From assembly GCA_038373865.1 (NCBI GenBank), contig JAXGGA010004703.1, positions 1 to 64,000 on the forward strand: DNA of 64,000 nucleotides, read 5' to 3'. The position numbers and the translations under genes were made by a program. The notes under the pieces are model-generated. The model was not told where the DNA came from. It was given only the letters and a program-made list of their open reading frames with translations, and made no database searches. This document shows, in pieces, positions 25,099 through 37,010 of the stretch. Position 1 is the stretch's first letter, and every line of letters begins with the position of its first letter. This DNA is from Uloborus plumipes. Taxonomy: Eukaryota > Arthropoda > Arachnida > Araneae > Uloboridae.

Positions 25099-25290
25099 GT
25101 TGTTGTTGTTGTTGTTTCTAATCTCCCATCTGGTTCGACGGAGTCCGACCAGATCAACGAATCCATTGACATTGATGAAATCCAGTACCAAAAGGGGAGT
25201 AGCATGGATATCCTCCCAGTTCAAACCCAAACAGTCCAAGATATGTTGAGGTGAAGCCTGGTCATGATGGCACTTAGAACAGAGAGGATA
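25099..25290 (-). pseudogene. LINE reverse transcriptase C-terminal tail
   Basis: On the minus strand the frame (25060-25320) includes CSKCHHDQASPQHILDCLGL and then WEDIHATPLLVLDFINVNGF and VDLV. A CxxC...SP.HIL.C.GL...D....P...LDF pattern is one I recall from the extreme C-terminus of Jockey/R1-type LINE ORF2 proteins in arachnids, just after the RNase H region. It is followed downstream by (CAA)n on the minus strand ((TTG)n at 25099-25117), compatible with the simple-repeat 3' end of a LINE insertion. Only the last ~60 residues are present, the usual severe 5' truncation. Assignment is by remembered motif only. Confidence 0.55.
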
Positions 25291-25320
25291 TGTCGAAATC
25301 ATTATAAATGTATCAAACAC

Positions 25321-28300
25321 GTACAGTTAACAGACAAATTAGAACTATGTAACTATTGCGACTACAATACATTTTTAAGGAAATGAGGAAAACATTTATT
25401 TTTAATGCAATGCTGCTTTGGGATTAATTGTGTTCCTTATTACTTTATGTAGATAGATGAAAAAGAATATTTTGTTACATTAACTTGCGAATAAAAGGGG
25501 GAAAATTTGTAGAAGTATGACTAGCACAGTAGATATATGAAGTGTATGCAAATGTTCAATTATTACCACTACTATATCTTTTGTCAGGAACATTGAAGAA
25601 GAGTAAATAAACCATAGAGCTGATAATTTTTTTAACTGCAAAAAAAAAATTGAACAGTGTTTATGAGCAAAATACGTGAAATGTTTCTGTTTCTGGATTA
25701 CGAAAAATTGCAAAATTTTTGCAATTGTCGAAGTGAAAAAAAAAAAAAAAACTGCAGAAAATCGTCCATGCCCATATTGAATGACTATATGGTATGTTTA
25801 AGATACCTTGGGTATTTATTTGGATTCAAATGCCACGGGAAAAAAATAGTAGTGTAGTTTCACATCCGAGAGAGCCCAAGTGTCGCTATCTGGTGGAAAC
25901 TGGCCTTCACATTTATATATGTCATTGTCATCCGCACTTTAATGGTGGCACGTGAAAGACTTAATGCTACTTTGGGGTCTTACACTTTGGCTGCAAAAGG
26001 TCAACGTCCTTTTCCCAGCATCGTTGTAATGGACGAAAATATTATCTCGAGATTTTGAGAAATTGTCAGTTGTGATAAAAATAAGCAGAAGTTCGATGTA
26101 TCCAACTCTATAAATCGAGAAAATAAATTTTTTGCATTGTCCCCCAATAGAAATTGAGTATGGAAAATTTGATTTTCTGACTTAATGGCTAACATCATGA
26201 AAACCGTAATATTCAGAATCAATTACACCATGTCTATTAGGAACTAAAGAGTAAACTTAAAAAAATATGTCTCTTAGTTTAAACTACGGCATGTGAAAAA
26301 AATAGCATGCAATAATATCTTAATGACTCTAAATTGCTTCTCCTGTTCGACGAAGAATAAGACATCTATGCTAAGCTAATTAATTAACGACCAGTCATTG
26401 CTGTTTAACACGCGTAAGTGAATCATACTGTACTAATTAATCAAGTTTAATATTTCGATATCAAATGATCTCTTTTGAAGAGTGGATTGCACTATAGATA
26501 GATACTTAATTCATAATAGTTTTTGACCTCATAACTTTATCAACGATTAAAAATATTTTGCAAACGTGAAAGAAAATAAAAGTAGTAAATGATTATTTTT
26601 CTTTCTTTCCTTCTTTTTTTTTTTTTTTTTTCGTTTTGTTTTCCCAAGAAAAGGCTGTTGAGTATTAGGTTATTTGATTGCTGTCTTCACTAAAATAAAT
26701 TATTGTAGGTTAAAAAATCTTGTTATGCGTGCTATATGTTAAAATCAAATCTGTAAAAAATCAATCTTCAAAACGCTCGTTTTTTCGCATCTTTTGCAGT
26801 ATGTGAAATCTCTACGTCAATATTTAAAATTCAGCCTTTTATTTTGCAGCAATGCCATAAACTATGTTTCTCCCAAGCTATTAAAATGTATACACGTGTT
26901 TTATTTATTGTATCTATTTCAACTCTTTATTACAGAAAAAAGAATCCAGACAGTCGAAAATTTCGCCAAGAAAATAAACTAAAATTCTTCAGTGCTTGAG
27001 ACTATATGACTGAACCGCGAATGATGTAGTTACTCCCATTCTTTTGTGCTAATGACAGTAAAGCATGTACCATGACAAAATCTCATCTTTTACTTATGTC
27101 CGATTAAACTCCAAAGTATTTCCCCCTTTTCACTCGATTGGTTAACATGAAAATAGTATGTTATTTTCAATTCTTTCTTGCGTGATTTTCTCACAGCAGT
27201 TCTCATTTCTCTTTAGATTCTTTTAGTAGTTGAGTGCAAGTGTGGGAAAAATGAAATGGTTTAACTAGTTTTCCTTACAAGAACTGAGGCCATGAAAATT
27301 ACAGAATAGTTTAGGTCATGTTCCAGTTGTTTAGAGCTATAAAAACTAAGTAAATAGCTGCTATTATCTTAAATTAGAAGAAATGAAATATTTATTTTTT
27401 ACTAGCACGGTTGATTTGGTGGACAATATATCTTTCACCTGAAGCATTTTTGCTTACATACAATTACGGTGTGTAACTCAAGAAGATCCTTACAGTACGT
27501 AATAGGAAAATTAAGCCATCAAGAGGTGACCATAGTTCGTACATTTTAAGTCTGAACAAAACGCTCCCCAAGGTTTGAGAGAAAATATCCAAATTGTGGA
27601 GTGGAATTGCAAATTGAAACGTCTGTCGACGCCATCTTTCGATGTTTAAACAGTTATCAAAGGGGTAATCCTGGTTATGATATTATCCTGATGTTTACAA
27701 GGCAAATCTACGGCGCGAATCTTAACTTCACCTTTCAGCTTTTTTTTTTCCTTTTTTTTTTTTTGATTATTCAAATGACCTTATAAGTCTTAATGAAATG
27801 TTTATGTAAACGCTTTATCCGTTTACTTAGCACAGACCACTAAGGCCTACGCTAACACATATTATTATATCCTTCTTTCTAGAAGTCACCCAACTGAAAA
27901 AACAATCAACTTCGCAAAAAAGAAAGGGCGACTGCTGAAAATCAGCAAATTGCCTCAACTTTTAAAAAAAGACAAAAAACCTTTAACATTAAGCTCAGGT
28001 CTTAAAATTAAATAGCACTCGGTTAATTTTTGCATGTTACTTTAAAAGCACAATGGCTTTATAATGCCTTGAGTCTAATTTCTGCTCAAAAAGTAGAAAG
28101 GTGATAAAAGATGATACTGAATATATATATATATTTTGTTTAACAACTTGAAATGCAAAATATTTTGATCACTAATTGAAGAAAAGCGACACTTCAAAAC
28201 ATGTCAAACTGCTGTACGCGAAAATTCACGAATCATAACCTTCATTCCATACATAGTTTCGAGGGATTTAATTTTGAATTTCACAGAAAAAAATGAATGC

Positions 28301-28340
28301 AATGGATCCTTTAGTGCACTGAAAAAACATTCTTTTACCC
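25321..28340. other. AT-rich DNA, nothing recognised
   Basis: Three kilobases without a supported gene, terminal repeat or tandem array. Homopolymer T runs occur near 26610 and 27740, and a short TA run near 28120. Confidence 0.5.
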
Positions 28341-28342
28341 TA

Positions 28343-28645
28343 CACGGTAAAAAATGAATGTTGTTTTTACAGTCTAATATAGGTAATTTTACAGTGATAA
28401 ACTGTAAAAATTGTTAATTTTGCAGTAATAAAGTGTAAAATTGCTAATTTTACAGTTTATTACAGTTGATTTTACAGCATAATGCAGCTACATTTTACGG
28501 CAACAAACTAAACTTTCTAGTTTTACAGTAAGAAACTGAAAACTAGCTCGTTTTACAGTTTATTTACTGTGGATTTTGCAGTTTTAAATTGGAACTGCAG
28601 CTGCCAGTATTATACTGTACAAACAACAATTCATTTTTTGCAGTG
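28343..28645. mobile_element. TA-target MITE (ACTGTAAAA family), copy 3
   Basis: 303 bp between TA (28341-28342, 28646-28647). Termini CACGGTAAAAAATGAATG and, reverse-complemented, CACTGCAAAAAATGAATT. Orientation is opposite to copies 2 and 4, judged by the CTGCCAGTATTATACTG landmark near its right end. Confidence 0.88.
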
Positions 28646-28647
28646 TA

Positions 28648-29465
28648 CTAATCTATATAAAAGAAATACTCCTTTTTTAAACCCTGATACCTCCATATAT
28701 TTTCTACTCGAATCATCAAGATTTTAAGATATAAGATTATTAGTTATCGTATCGATTAAAATGAAGTTTTGACCTTAAGTTTCACTCAAGACAGTTGATC
28801 ATTAAGTCGTTTTATAACTTTAATGACTCCAACATTCCTGACACTTAACATCATCAACTGTTTCCGCTCTCCTTTTAACGAAACTTTTACTCCGAGTTAT
28901 GTCCTCCAAAAGAAACAAATTTCAAGCATGGGGATCACTTTTGTGAAATACTCGTCATGAATGAAATCAGATGTCTGGAGGGCTTTATTTATGCAACAGA
29001 AGTGGTTATCATTGTGCACATTTTAATTTGTACAGGAATTAACTGTCAAGCATAATTTTTGTTTTATTATGGTGCCTTTTATGAGATTCAAAAGCACTCC
29101 ATACATTGGATTTCATAAAATTTTTACAACTTTCGTATATGGAGTGATTGGTCTCTGTACGTATAAAATTTTATCAGTCTAATTCTCTTGATATAAACAT
29201 TTTCTAACAAAGAACTCGTGTTCTACTAAAACTGAAAAACGCTGACTGGTGAATGTCCTTTCACCAGCACATGCACTAGCAAATTAATCGCTTAAAATCA
29301 TCCATATGATTCCAAAAACGTGCATGCACTGCATGATTTTTGTCACCTGCGGTGCAGAAATGTTTATTTGTTCATTAACTGCTTTTTCACCAAGAAAAAC
29401 CCTTTATATAGTAAACTACTTGGTTAATCACAAAGAACTTTTTTTCCAAAAAATGTTTTCTTGAC
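28648..29465. other. AT-rich DNA, nothing recognised
   Basis: No feature supported before the hammerhead-bearing insertion. Confidence 0.5.
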
Positions 29466-29496
29466 TTCTCAGTTGTAGCAAATGCACCCACAGTTC

Positions 29497-29567
29497 GATC
29501 ATATAGCATCCTAAGACTGCAGTTTCGCCCTTATTATGGGCTCCTCAGTTAGGAATAGCCAATGATC
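29497..29567 (-). ncRNA. Type I hammerhead ribozyme, copy 1
   Basis: On the minus strand, in order: outer stem I GATCAT, inner stem I CCTAA, core CTGAGGA (CUGANGA), stem II GCCC/GGGC with a 7 nt loop ATAATAA, core GAAA, a two-pair stem III (AC/GT) capped by TGCA, cleavage-site C17, then TTAGG and ATGATC closing stem I. All invariant core bases are present, including G5, G8, G12 and the A15.1-U16.1 pair. Predicted cleavage lies between 29515 and 29514. Expected to be active (inference). Confidence 0.9.
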
Positions 29568-29771
29568 GAGCCGGAGGCAAAAATCCTCTTATTGTAGCTA
29601 AGATAGCCAACAAACTGGTAGATAAAATGAATTTATCTTACCAGCAAGCGTCCGCAAACTATGGTGCGGCTCAACTCGAAATTTGAAGGCTAAAGCTGGG
29701 TAATGTGCAATGAGTTACCGCCCGTAAGCCAGGGCTGAGGCAGAACTGTATAGCAAATGCACCCACAGTTC

Positions 29772-29842
29772 GATCATATAGCATCCTAAGACTGCAGTTT
29801 CGCCCTTATTATTGGCTCCTCAGTTAGGAATAGCCAATGATC
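29772..29842 (-). ncRNA. Type I hammerhead ribozyme, copy 2
   Basis: Identical architecture to copy 1, offset by 275 bp. One change converts the fourth pair of stem II (GCCC to GCCA against GGGC), leaving three pairs; the CTGAGGA and GAAA cores, stem III and C17 are intact. Probably still active but weaker. Confidence 0.88.
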
Positions 29843-29991
29843 GAGCCAGAGGCAAAAATCCTCTTATTGTAGCTAAATTTCGAGTTGAGCCGCACCATAG
29901 TTTGCGGACGCTCGCTGGTAAGATAAATTAATTTTATCTACCAGTTTGTTGGCTATCTTAGCTACAATAAGAGGATTTTTACCTCCGGCTC

Positions 29992-30062
29992 GATCATTGG
30001 CTATTCCTAACTGAGGAGCCCATAATAAGGGCAAAACTGCAGTCTTAGGATGCTATATGATC
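29992..30062 (+). ncRNA. Hammerhead ribozyme, copy 3, core mutated
   Basis: Plus-strand copy in the inverted arm. Stems I, II and III match copy 1, but the second core strand reads AAAA instead of GAAA, replacing G12, the base that acts as general base in hammerhead catalysis. Predicted inactive or strongly impaired. Confidence 0.88.
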
Positions 30063-30467
30063 GAGCTGTGGGTGCATTTGCTACAGTTCTGCCTCAGCCC
30101 TGGCTTACGGGCGGTAACTCATTGCACATTCTCAGTTGTAGTTTAACGCGCGTAAGGACTTTTACACTTTTTACTTTATTATTTTATGCGATTAATTTAA
30201 TTGGATTTCAATGTAGAGTCTGTCTATATGCAATTGTCGTCAAATATGTTTTGCGTATAGCATCATTGACATAGTGTGTTGCTCTGCTAAGTTAGCAACC
30301 GACATACACTATGTTTACAATTTTTTGGGGAAAAAGGCTTCCTACAACCAGAAGCACTGTTTATGTCAGAGGTCATTTTACCAGAGCGATTGTCGTTATT
30401 ATAGATTAGCATCAAGTGACTTAATATTATGTAAAGCTATAAATTATTATATTGAGAAAGACTTTAA

Positions 30468-30973
30468 CCCTTCACTGCATGGTGTGCCTAATCTGGCACA
30501 AACCAAATAAACCCTCATATATTCCTATGATTTTGAAATGCAGTTAAACTGAGCTTTGTGCCCCTTCTGGAACATTGCTATAACAGTTTAGTCTGTTTTT
30601 TATGCACTAGTTAGTTGCACTAGACTAGGTATTACAGGTCTTGCTTTTGAAAAATAGAATGTCTGCATTACAATAAGAAGTGTGCTTAATAATTATTTCC
30701 TTTGTTCTAAAAATGTTTAGATATAAATGCTGTACTTAGTGCTAAACTTTATTGGTTCTACTTATGGCACAAAACACATTGTAGAGCATTACACTTATCG
30801 GTATAAGCTTATACTAAGTGCTTTGTGCCATACGTGGAACAACCAGTTTTATATCATTTTTGACAAAATTTTTAAGATTAATTTTTTTCTTCATTTTTCC
30901 TGAACTCAGGGATATTTAAAAGACAACATATGATTTTTTTCATGAAAAAATAAAAAAATCGTGCAGTGAAGGG
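30468..30973. mobile_element. TTAA-target MITE (CCCTTCACTGCA family)
   Basis: 506 bp between TTAA (30464-30467, 30974-30977). Terminal inverted repeats CCCTTCACTGCA. Inside, GGCACAAA-type and TTTGTGCC words form subterminal inverted repeats. The TTAA duplication with CCC ends is the piggyBac pattern. Non-coding. A related end begins at 63979. Confidence 0.88.
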
Positions 30974-30977
30974 TTAA

Positions 30978-33335
30978 ATGAAAAACTTGAGAATCAATAC
31001 TACAAAGACCCCAAGAAAAACAATTAAAATTTCCTTTTGGAATATACACGAAACTGAGCATTGCAATTATAACTAGTGATTCCCCGGATCAAACAATGCG
31101 AGGCATATCCGTTTAAAGGATGATGCACAGGACTCGTTAATAAGCATATGTTTATTATGGTCATTTAGCATCCGTACACTTATTTATATCTACGACCTAT
31201 ACCGTTATAGTATTTCTATTTCTGGTCAATCTTAAATCATATAGGAATTAGTAAAATTAGAAATTTTGTATTGCGTCAGGTTGGGCTATTTGAATACACA
31301 TAGGCAAACCGTAGACCATTTGTAACCACGTAAACATGATTATCTTAAAAATAATTAGAACAATGAGATAGACATAATATCGATATTCACATAATTATGA
31401 AATCCATTTAACATCAACAATGGTCGAGTAAAAGCAATAAGCAATCAAGATTGCTCATTTTTTTCATTTCGGAAACATGATTTGAATCTTTTAATAAACC
31501 ACATGTAAATGAAAGTTACATAGCATTTGTTTGTCTACGCTTTGTTGCAAAATTAAAAAATTTGTATGAGACTAAGGCTCACGTAAGATGTATACTAAGC
31601 GGGTAGTTACTGCACTTCCAGAAAATGAGCTATACTTTTTCAGTTTCACTTTGTTTTCACCCTTTAAAAGTAAAAACAGGAATGATTTCTGCTCTTTGTT
31701 TTGCTTTCGCTTAATAATATAAAAACTGCCTTGAAGTAAATTTTAAAAACTGTACTTTCCTCACTTCAATTTTCAAAACTCTTCAAATTCTTCTTCTTTT
31801 GATATCATGCATTTTCAGAATGCAATATTAGTTTCTTTGAAAAAAAAAAAAAAATTTCGTGTATATTGAAAACAACGTTAATAAAAACACAACTTTTAAG
31901 TAGGAAAAAAATAATTCAATTACTGAAAAGAAAATATTACCAAACGTTAGAACTAAACGGAAAAAATACCAGAAAAGCATAGCTTGAATGAAATAGGAAT
32001 AAAAACAAGTTGATGACAATTCAAAAAAAAAAAAGTGAATCAAGCAATTTACTTTTTGCTTTCTCTAAAGATATTATTATGAATGAAAAATAACCGAAAT
32101 AATATATATTTTTTTAGAAATCTCATTTTGTTGAATTTTTGAAAAAGCCTCATCCTTTTTTTTTCAATTAAATCTATTATCTATGAGTGACAAAAAAAAT
32201 TCTGATTTTGCTTTTAAATCATTTATAAGGTAGCGTTCTTTCATAAAATGCTTTATTTCACTTCAATAATTAAGTTATTCGAGAATCAAGATTTTTTCCC
32301 CCGGAGTTTTTTAAAGAACTACGCAAGAAAAAAAAATATTTTAAAGAATTAAAAAAAAAAAACTGCTTATTTAAAATAAACAGTAATACTTTGCATACAC
32401 ATACACAGAGAGGGGGGAGGGTTGGTCCGAAAGGGCAATTTTAATTAAGCTTTAAACTTCCAGTTTAAAAAAATGGATTATATCTTTCAAGTTATTTTGG
32501 AAATTTCAATTTCTGCAGCATTGTCGAAAGAAAAATATCATTGATTCTTTTCTTCATTTTCGGAACCTAAATTAATAAAAATTTTAATCTTACAGCATAA
32601 CATTAAAATTTAATATGTTTTTTAACCTTTTTTGTATTTATTTCAAAGAGCTTTAAATCCGTACTATAAGATAATTTGAAAATGAACTATAGCATTTATC
32701 ATTGATTTTTAAATCAAAATAGAAAAAAAAACTCTTCTCCGAAATACAATATTCCGTTTATTTTAAGTTTTGTTATAAATATTTGAAAGAACATTTTTAT
32801 TAGCAAAAACATGAAATGCCTTAAAGTATGAAAATTGAAATGGTTTGCAACTGTAAAACCTCCTTTTTTACGTACTATAAAGTAATAAAGCTGTATTGAA
32901 AGGATTTTGTTCACAGTACACGTGCAGCATGAAATATTCATTGACTACATTACATTGGTGCATTATTGGTACATTAGATGCCTTAGCGATAATAACGTGA
33001 TGCGAAAATTTGTAATAGCATAAATCACGATAAACGTCTTTGGAAATTCCAAATTTACACATATTTATCGCTTTTTTTTTAATTGAAAAATATTTAGATC
33101 TCCAAGAATGAGCTTAAACTTTCAAGTTTTTTTCTCAAAACTATGATTTTTCAAATATATATGTGAAGTATGTCTGAAGCAAAAACAGATATTCAAATGC
33201 TTAAATGGGCAATTTATGGTGAAATCTACAAATGCACTGCAGTTAAAATTAAACATTTAGGTGTCCCAAAATCGTCATGAAAACCTTACATTTTTGTCAA
33301 CTATTCATATTAAAAAAAAAAAAAAAAATCATGTT
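30978..33335. other. AT-rich DNA, nothing recognised
   Basis: No coding, terminal-repeat or RNA signal recognised in 2.3 kb. Confidence 0.5.
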
Positions 33336-33336
33336 T

Positions 33337-33994
33337 GAAAATTACAACACCATGAAGGTCTGGAATTTTCACGAATGCAAAGTAGGGTATGATATGCAAA
33401 TGATTAGAATTTAAGACCCGTAGCGCATGCATATGCTGAGCAACGCCCTCTGAAATGCGGATTTGACCGAATGTATAGACGGCTGTAGGGAGGCGTGTAT
33501 GATTATAGGTTGTTATCTGCTGCTGGCAAACGTTAGCTCAGTCGTTACTTGTGCCTCTTCGACGAAAGAGAGCGAGATTTGAACAGCTTATGGAGTTTGA
33601 ACGGGGGAGAATTTTCCGCCTTGGTGAAGCTGGATTGTCTAATCGTGAAGTAGCAGCTCGTGTGCAGCGTAACAGCAGCACAGTGATGCGTGTTTGGAAG
33701 CAGAGGACGGACGAGTGTCGGGCAACTCGAATATCCGGATTGGACCCCAAAATGTGACGTCAGCGTGCCCTGATAGACACTTGGTCCGCATGGTGCTAAC
33801 GGACTGTACAGCTTCCTCTAGACAAATGTACTAAAGCTCCTCCAAACTAGTGGGTACACTAAATACTTATTTCAATACAGTTTTATTGTCTGTTGGCTTT
33901 GTCAGTTTAATCATTTATTTGTATCACTATCACTCAGCTGTGTATTAAATTTCATTCAATGATGACAATTCCTTTATGGTGTTGTAATTTTTAC
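33337..33994 (+). mobile_element. Tc1-like deletion derivative, ~0.66 kb
   Basis: Inverted termini share AAAATTACAACACCATAAAGG with one or two differences (left about 33337-33358, right about 33972-33994). Between them is only the N-terminal third of a Tc1-like transposase (33551-33757), followed by a short non-coding stretch, so the catalytic region was deleted internally. The exact TA target bases are not clear at either edge. Confidence 0.75.
33551..33757 (+). pseudogene. Tc1-like transposase N-terminal HTH fragment
   Basis: 68 codons reading PLRRKRARFEQLMEFERGRI, then FRLGEAGLSNREVAARVQRN and SSTVMRVWKQ: the first paired-like helix-turn-helix (E-F-x-R-G-R...G-x-S-x-R-x-V-A...S-x-x-T-V-x-R-x-W) of Tc1 transposases, which binds the inverted repeat. 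The start codon position reads GTG rather than ATG, and the frame ends at TGA directly after SGLDPKM. No DDE residues remain. It could at most make a DNA-binding peptide; more likely inert. Confidence 0.8.
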
Positions 33995-35125
33995 AAATAC
34001 GAGTTTACATTTGAAGATCCTTCATAGTCTGGGAGCAACTGGTTTTGCGTGCCATATTCAACTAAATGGGGTCTTCGCAAGCGGAGAAGTATGAAGCATA
34101 ACATTTTTACGCATATAAATTAGAAACAAGTGATGCTTAAATATAACTTTACACCGGCATTAATGTTCTACTTTACTGGAAGACACCGCGTTTTATTACT
34201 TTGCTAAAAATTTAAAAGGTAGAAACAAAAGTGGAAGATGAACACTTTTCAGAAATGTCTCTAAACCACCTTAAAAAGCTACAATTATTATTCAATCAAA
34301 TAAGATCGAATTTATTATTAATAAAATACGAAGAACAAAAATGTTAATAGCTATTGAAATATTTTCACTAATGTCAAAATATTTAGTTGCGGAACAAAAA
34401 AAAATATATTATAAATAATCTGGAATAACGCAAATATTTCCAAAATAGAGACTAAGAGCGCATTAAGATATTCAAATTTCCTCACATTATCATTTATTGT
34501 GCTTGTTTAAAAAGCATATTTTTAGAAACACACTACTTGGATCACCAAAAAGTAAAATAAAACTAATTTGAATGGTACTCGAGAAAAATTATTCGAAAAG
34601 AAATAAAATCCTAAAGAAACTATTCGCTTTTTGCAATTAGTATCGATAAAAAACATATATCCTTAAATAGAAAAAATGTAATAATTGTCACTTTTAATGA
34701 TTTTCTTTCTTTAAAATCATCTTTTTCTCAATTGAAATACTTTTAAAAGGTCTTGATTGACAAAAAGTATTGATATTTTTCGTTTTTATACTTAATTCCT
34801 ATGTTTTTTTTCTTCAATAACTAAGTCATTTTTGTAAAAATCTTCAGAAGAATGTATTAAAATACCCCATTAATGAAAAAGAAATCATGTATTTCAATTA
34901 TCATTAAGAATAAAGAATAAAGCTCCTCTTTTTAAACTTAGCATAAAAATGCTTTTAAGATTAAATTTTTGTTTCACAGATTACTTTCCGTCTCCCTTTT
35001 CCTCTTTGATGTTTAATTCCTCATTAAAAAATATTTTAAAACATGCAACTTAAAGTACAAACAAAATTAATTCACGTTGAAGAATCTTGTGAAGCACTTA
35101 GAAATAAAACGGATTTTAATAACAA
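33995..35125. other. AT-rich DNA, nothing recognised
   Basis: No feature supported. Confidence 0.5.
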
Positions 35126-35930
35126 TACTAGCTGCCAGGGCAGCTAGATTAGCTTCCTGCGGCATGTTGATGCATAACGTCTACCCTCTCTAACTTTTAC
35201 CTCATTCTGTAGTTATATTATTTGATATAATTTAATGTTCATTCGATTTCAAGACATACCACGCACGTGGCCCGGCGTTGCACAGGCACTTCGTGCCTTG
35301 AAAGTAGTGAGAAAAATTTCAAGAAAGTACTCCCCGCCAAGGCGGCTCGCTAATAGGCGCTTCACGCCTTTACTTTTTTCCTATATAAAAAATCATTCGA
35401 ATTATTGAGATGCTTCGCGCTTTCAAGATGGTGAGGAGAGTTTCAGTAAGTTCAGCTCGCTCAAAGAAAAAAAGCAGACATAGACACTCAGTTTTTAATA
35501 TAAGTAGATGGCTTTTCAACAAATGAATGTTTCAAAATATTACAAGTTGCTAGCGATAAAAATTCTACGTAAGTGGCCCGCTTATGAGTTTCGTGTTTGA
35601 TTTAGTTAAGCCTTCATTCAAAATTCTCATTATCATTGTTAGCACTGTTTCATAGCAACGACGGTTTGCAAGAATGGATTTCATATTTAATCATTTATTA
35701 GGCTTAATCGCTTTAAACTTGACTACTTATTAATTGTTATCTTCGCTAATTAAAATCGTATAATTATATAGATTGAAACTAAAGAAGCCTGAAAAATTAC
35801 CTATCTATCGGTACCTAGTTCGACTTTCAGTTCATTGGCGTTCAGGAGAAAGAAGCGTGACATAGAAAGAAAGATAGTTAGAAAGAAAGATAGTTAGAAA
35901 GATACTCAGTTTTTAATATAAGTAGATTTA
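35126..35930 (+). repeat. LINE 3'-end-like repeats, two partial copies
   Basis: Two segments, ending near 35509 and 35928, both finish in CTCAGTTTTTAATATAAGTA followed by GAT, preceded by AGACA/GAAAGATAGTTA repeats. The first begins around CTAGCTGCCAGGGCAGCTAG and contains inverted pairs such as GGCACTTCGTGCC and GGCGCTTCACGCC. This ..TCAGTTTTAATATA.TAGAT ending is a form I associate with RTE-like LINE 3' regions or their SINEs in arthropods. No reverse transcriptase coding remains. Confidence 0.45.
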
Positions 35931-36167
35931 AACTACTGTTAACGGGGTGAATGAACGTTTTGAAAAATGCTTTCATTAACGAATAAGTTCTTATTTAACA
36001 GTGAATAGTATACTATGTAAGCATTGTATGAAAAGGATAAAATAAAAAGAGGAACATAAATAAATATCAGTAAATTTCACTAATTATAAAATAGCAATGT
36101 TAAGCTTTTTAATCAACACTGAGAACCTGTATCAAATAACACTTACTATTTTAAATATTTACCACTT
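35931..36167. other. AT-rich DNA, nothing recognised
   Basis: Short spacer before the long inverted repeat. Confidence 0.5.
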
Positions 36168-36797
36168 ACAAGTAACCCTACCTAAGTGTCAATCGCTGAT
36201 TTGAATAAAACTTGGCACATCGATTAGAACACCTAAAAATATTGAACCCATATTTTTTTTTATCTGCTACCGTCACAATTAAAGGGGTAAAATTTACCCC
36301 TAAATGGTAGTTTTTACCCTTTTTTGGGTTTCACGGACACGTTACCCTGCCCAAGGGTTAATATCGATCGGAATGACACTTTGCACATCGATAGACCATT
36401 AAAAAATATCGAATACGTGTTTTTTGGCGGTAAACGCGTTTAACGGGGTGAAATTTACCCCTGAAAATTGGGTTATTGAGATACATGGCACGGCAAATAA
36501 AAACCCTTCAAAATACTTCTGACACAGTTCTTGTGGATTCTTATGTAAAAGGACCCCCCTGAATTCAAATAGATCCATAGTCCCCCCCATCCCCCTTTTC
36601 CATAAATGCCCCCCCCCCTATTTTTTTTAGTTTCAGGCAATTCCACTGTCATTATTTTCATTTGGAAGGAAAGGGAGAAATTTAGCAACCGTTAACATTC
36701 TTCTGAGGGATATGTACAATGGGAGCTAGGTGCGGGTTCCAAGGGGGGGGGTGTTACCCCCTCCCCCCAAAGTCGTCAAAAACGTTTATTTTTCGAG
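36168..36797 (+). repeat. Left arm of ~640 bp long inverted repeat
   Basis: Pairs with 38227-38880. The outer end reads ACAAGTAACCCTACC; the inner end is near AACGTTTATTTT. Within the arm is a diverged ~170 bp unit repeated twice, with a third partial copy at 36930-37060 outside the arm. Unit landmarks are TGCACATCGAT, AAATATTGAA or ATATCGAA, and the near-palindrome GGGGTGAAATTTACCCC. C-rich runs mark the inner third. Confidence 0.85.
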
Positions 36798-36869
36798 GGG
36801 TCTTTTTATGCAAAACTTTCTTCAATTTTCGGTTTTAAACTCATCCTAGAAGCCCCATGTCCAAAAAAT

Positions 36870-37010
36870 ATTATCTTTACACAAATAATAATAATAAAAA
36901 TAATAATAATAATGATAATATATTTCGCACACCGATAAAACACTTTAAAATGTTGAACATGTTTTTTTTCATTATTATTATTATTATTATTATTATTTTT
37001 AATCGGCAGC
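36870..37010. repeat. (AAT)n and (ATT)n microsatellites
   Basis: AAT repeats at about 36885-36920 face ATT repeats at about 36970-37000, so the pair itself can fold. They flank the third partial copy of the 170 bp unit. Confidence 0.85.

Larger units (their letters stand above)
29479..30128. mobile_element. Retrozyme-like foldback insertion with hammerhead ribozymes
   Basis: A 650 bp insertion between exact 13 bp direct repeats TTCTCAGTTGTAG (29466-29478, 30129-30141). A unit of about 275 bp is present one and a half times head-to-tail on the minus strand (29479-29878) and about once, circularly permuted across the unit junction, on the plus strand (29879-30128), so the insertion folds into a hairpin. 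Every unit carries a type I hammerhead ribozyme (29497-29567, 29772-29842, 29992-30062). Tandem small units with hammerheads and target duplications match the retrozyme class described in metazoans, thought to be copied as circular RNA and inserted by Penelope-like reverse transcriptases. No ORF is encoded. A few bases of the direct repeat could be microhomology with the element ends. Confidence 0.85.

Noticed and set aside
29491..29501. CAGTTCGATCA as a Pol III B box, making the 29.5 kb insertion a SINE
   Set aside because: No A box at suitable distance and no poly-A or simple-repeat tail; the hammerhead and tandem-unit structure explains the element better.
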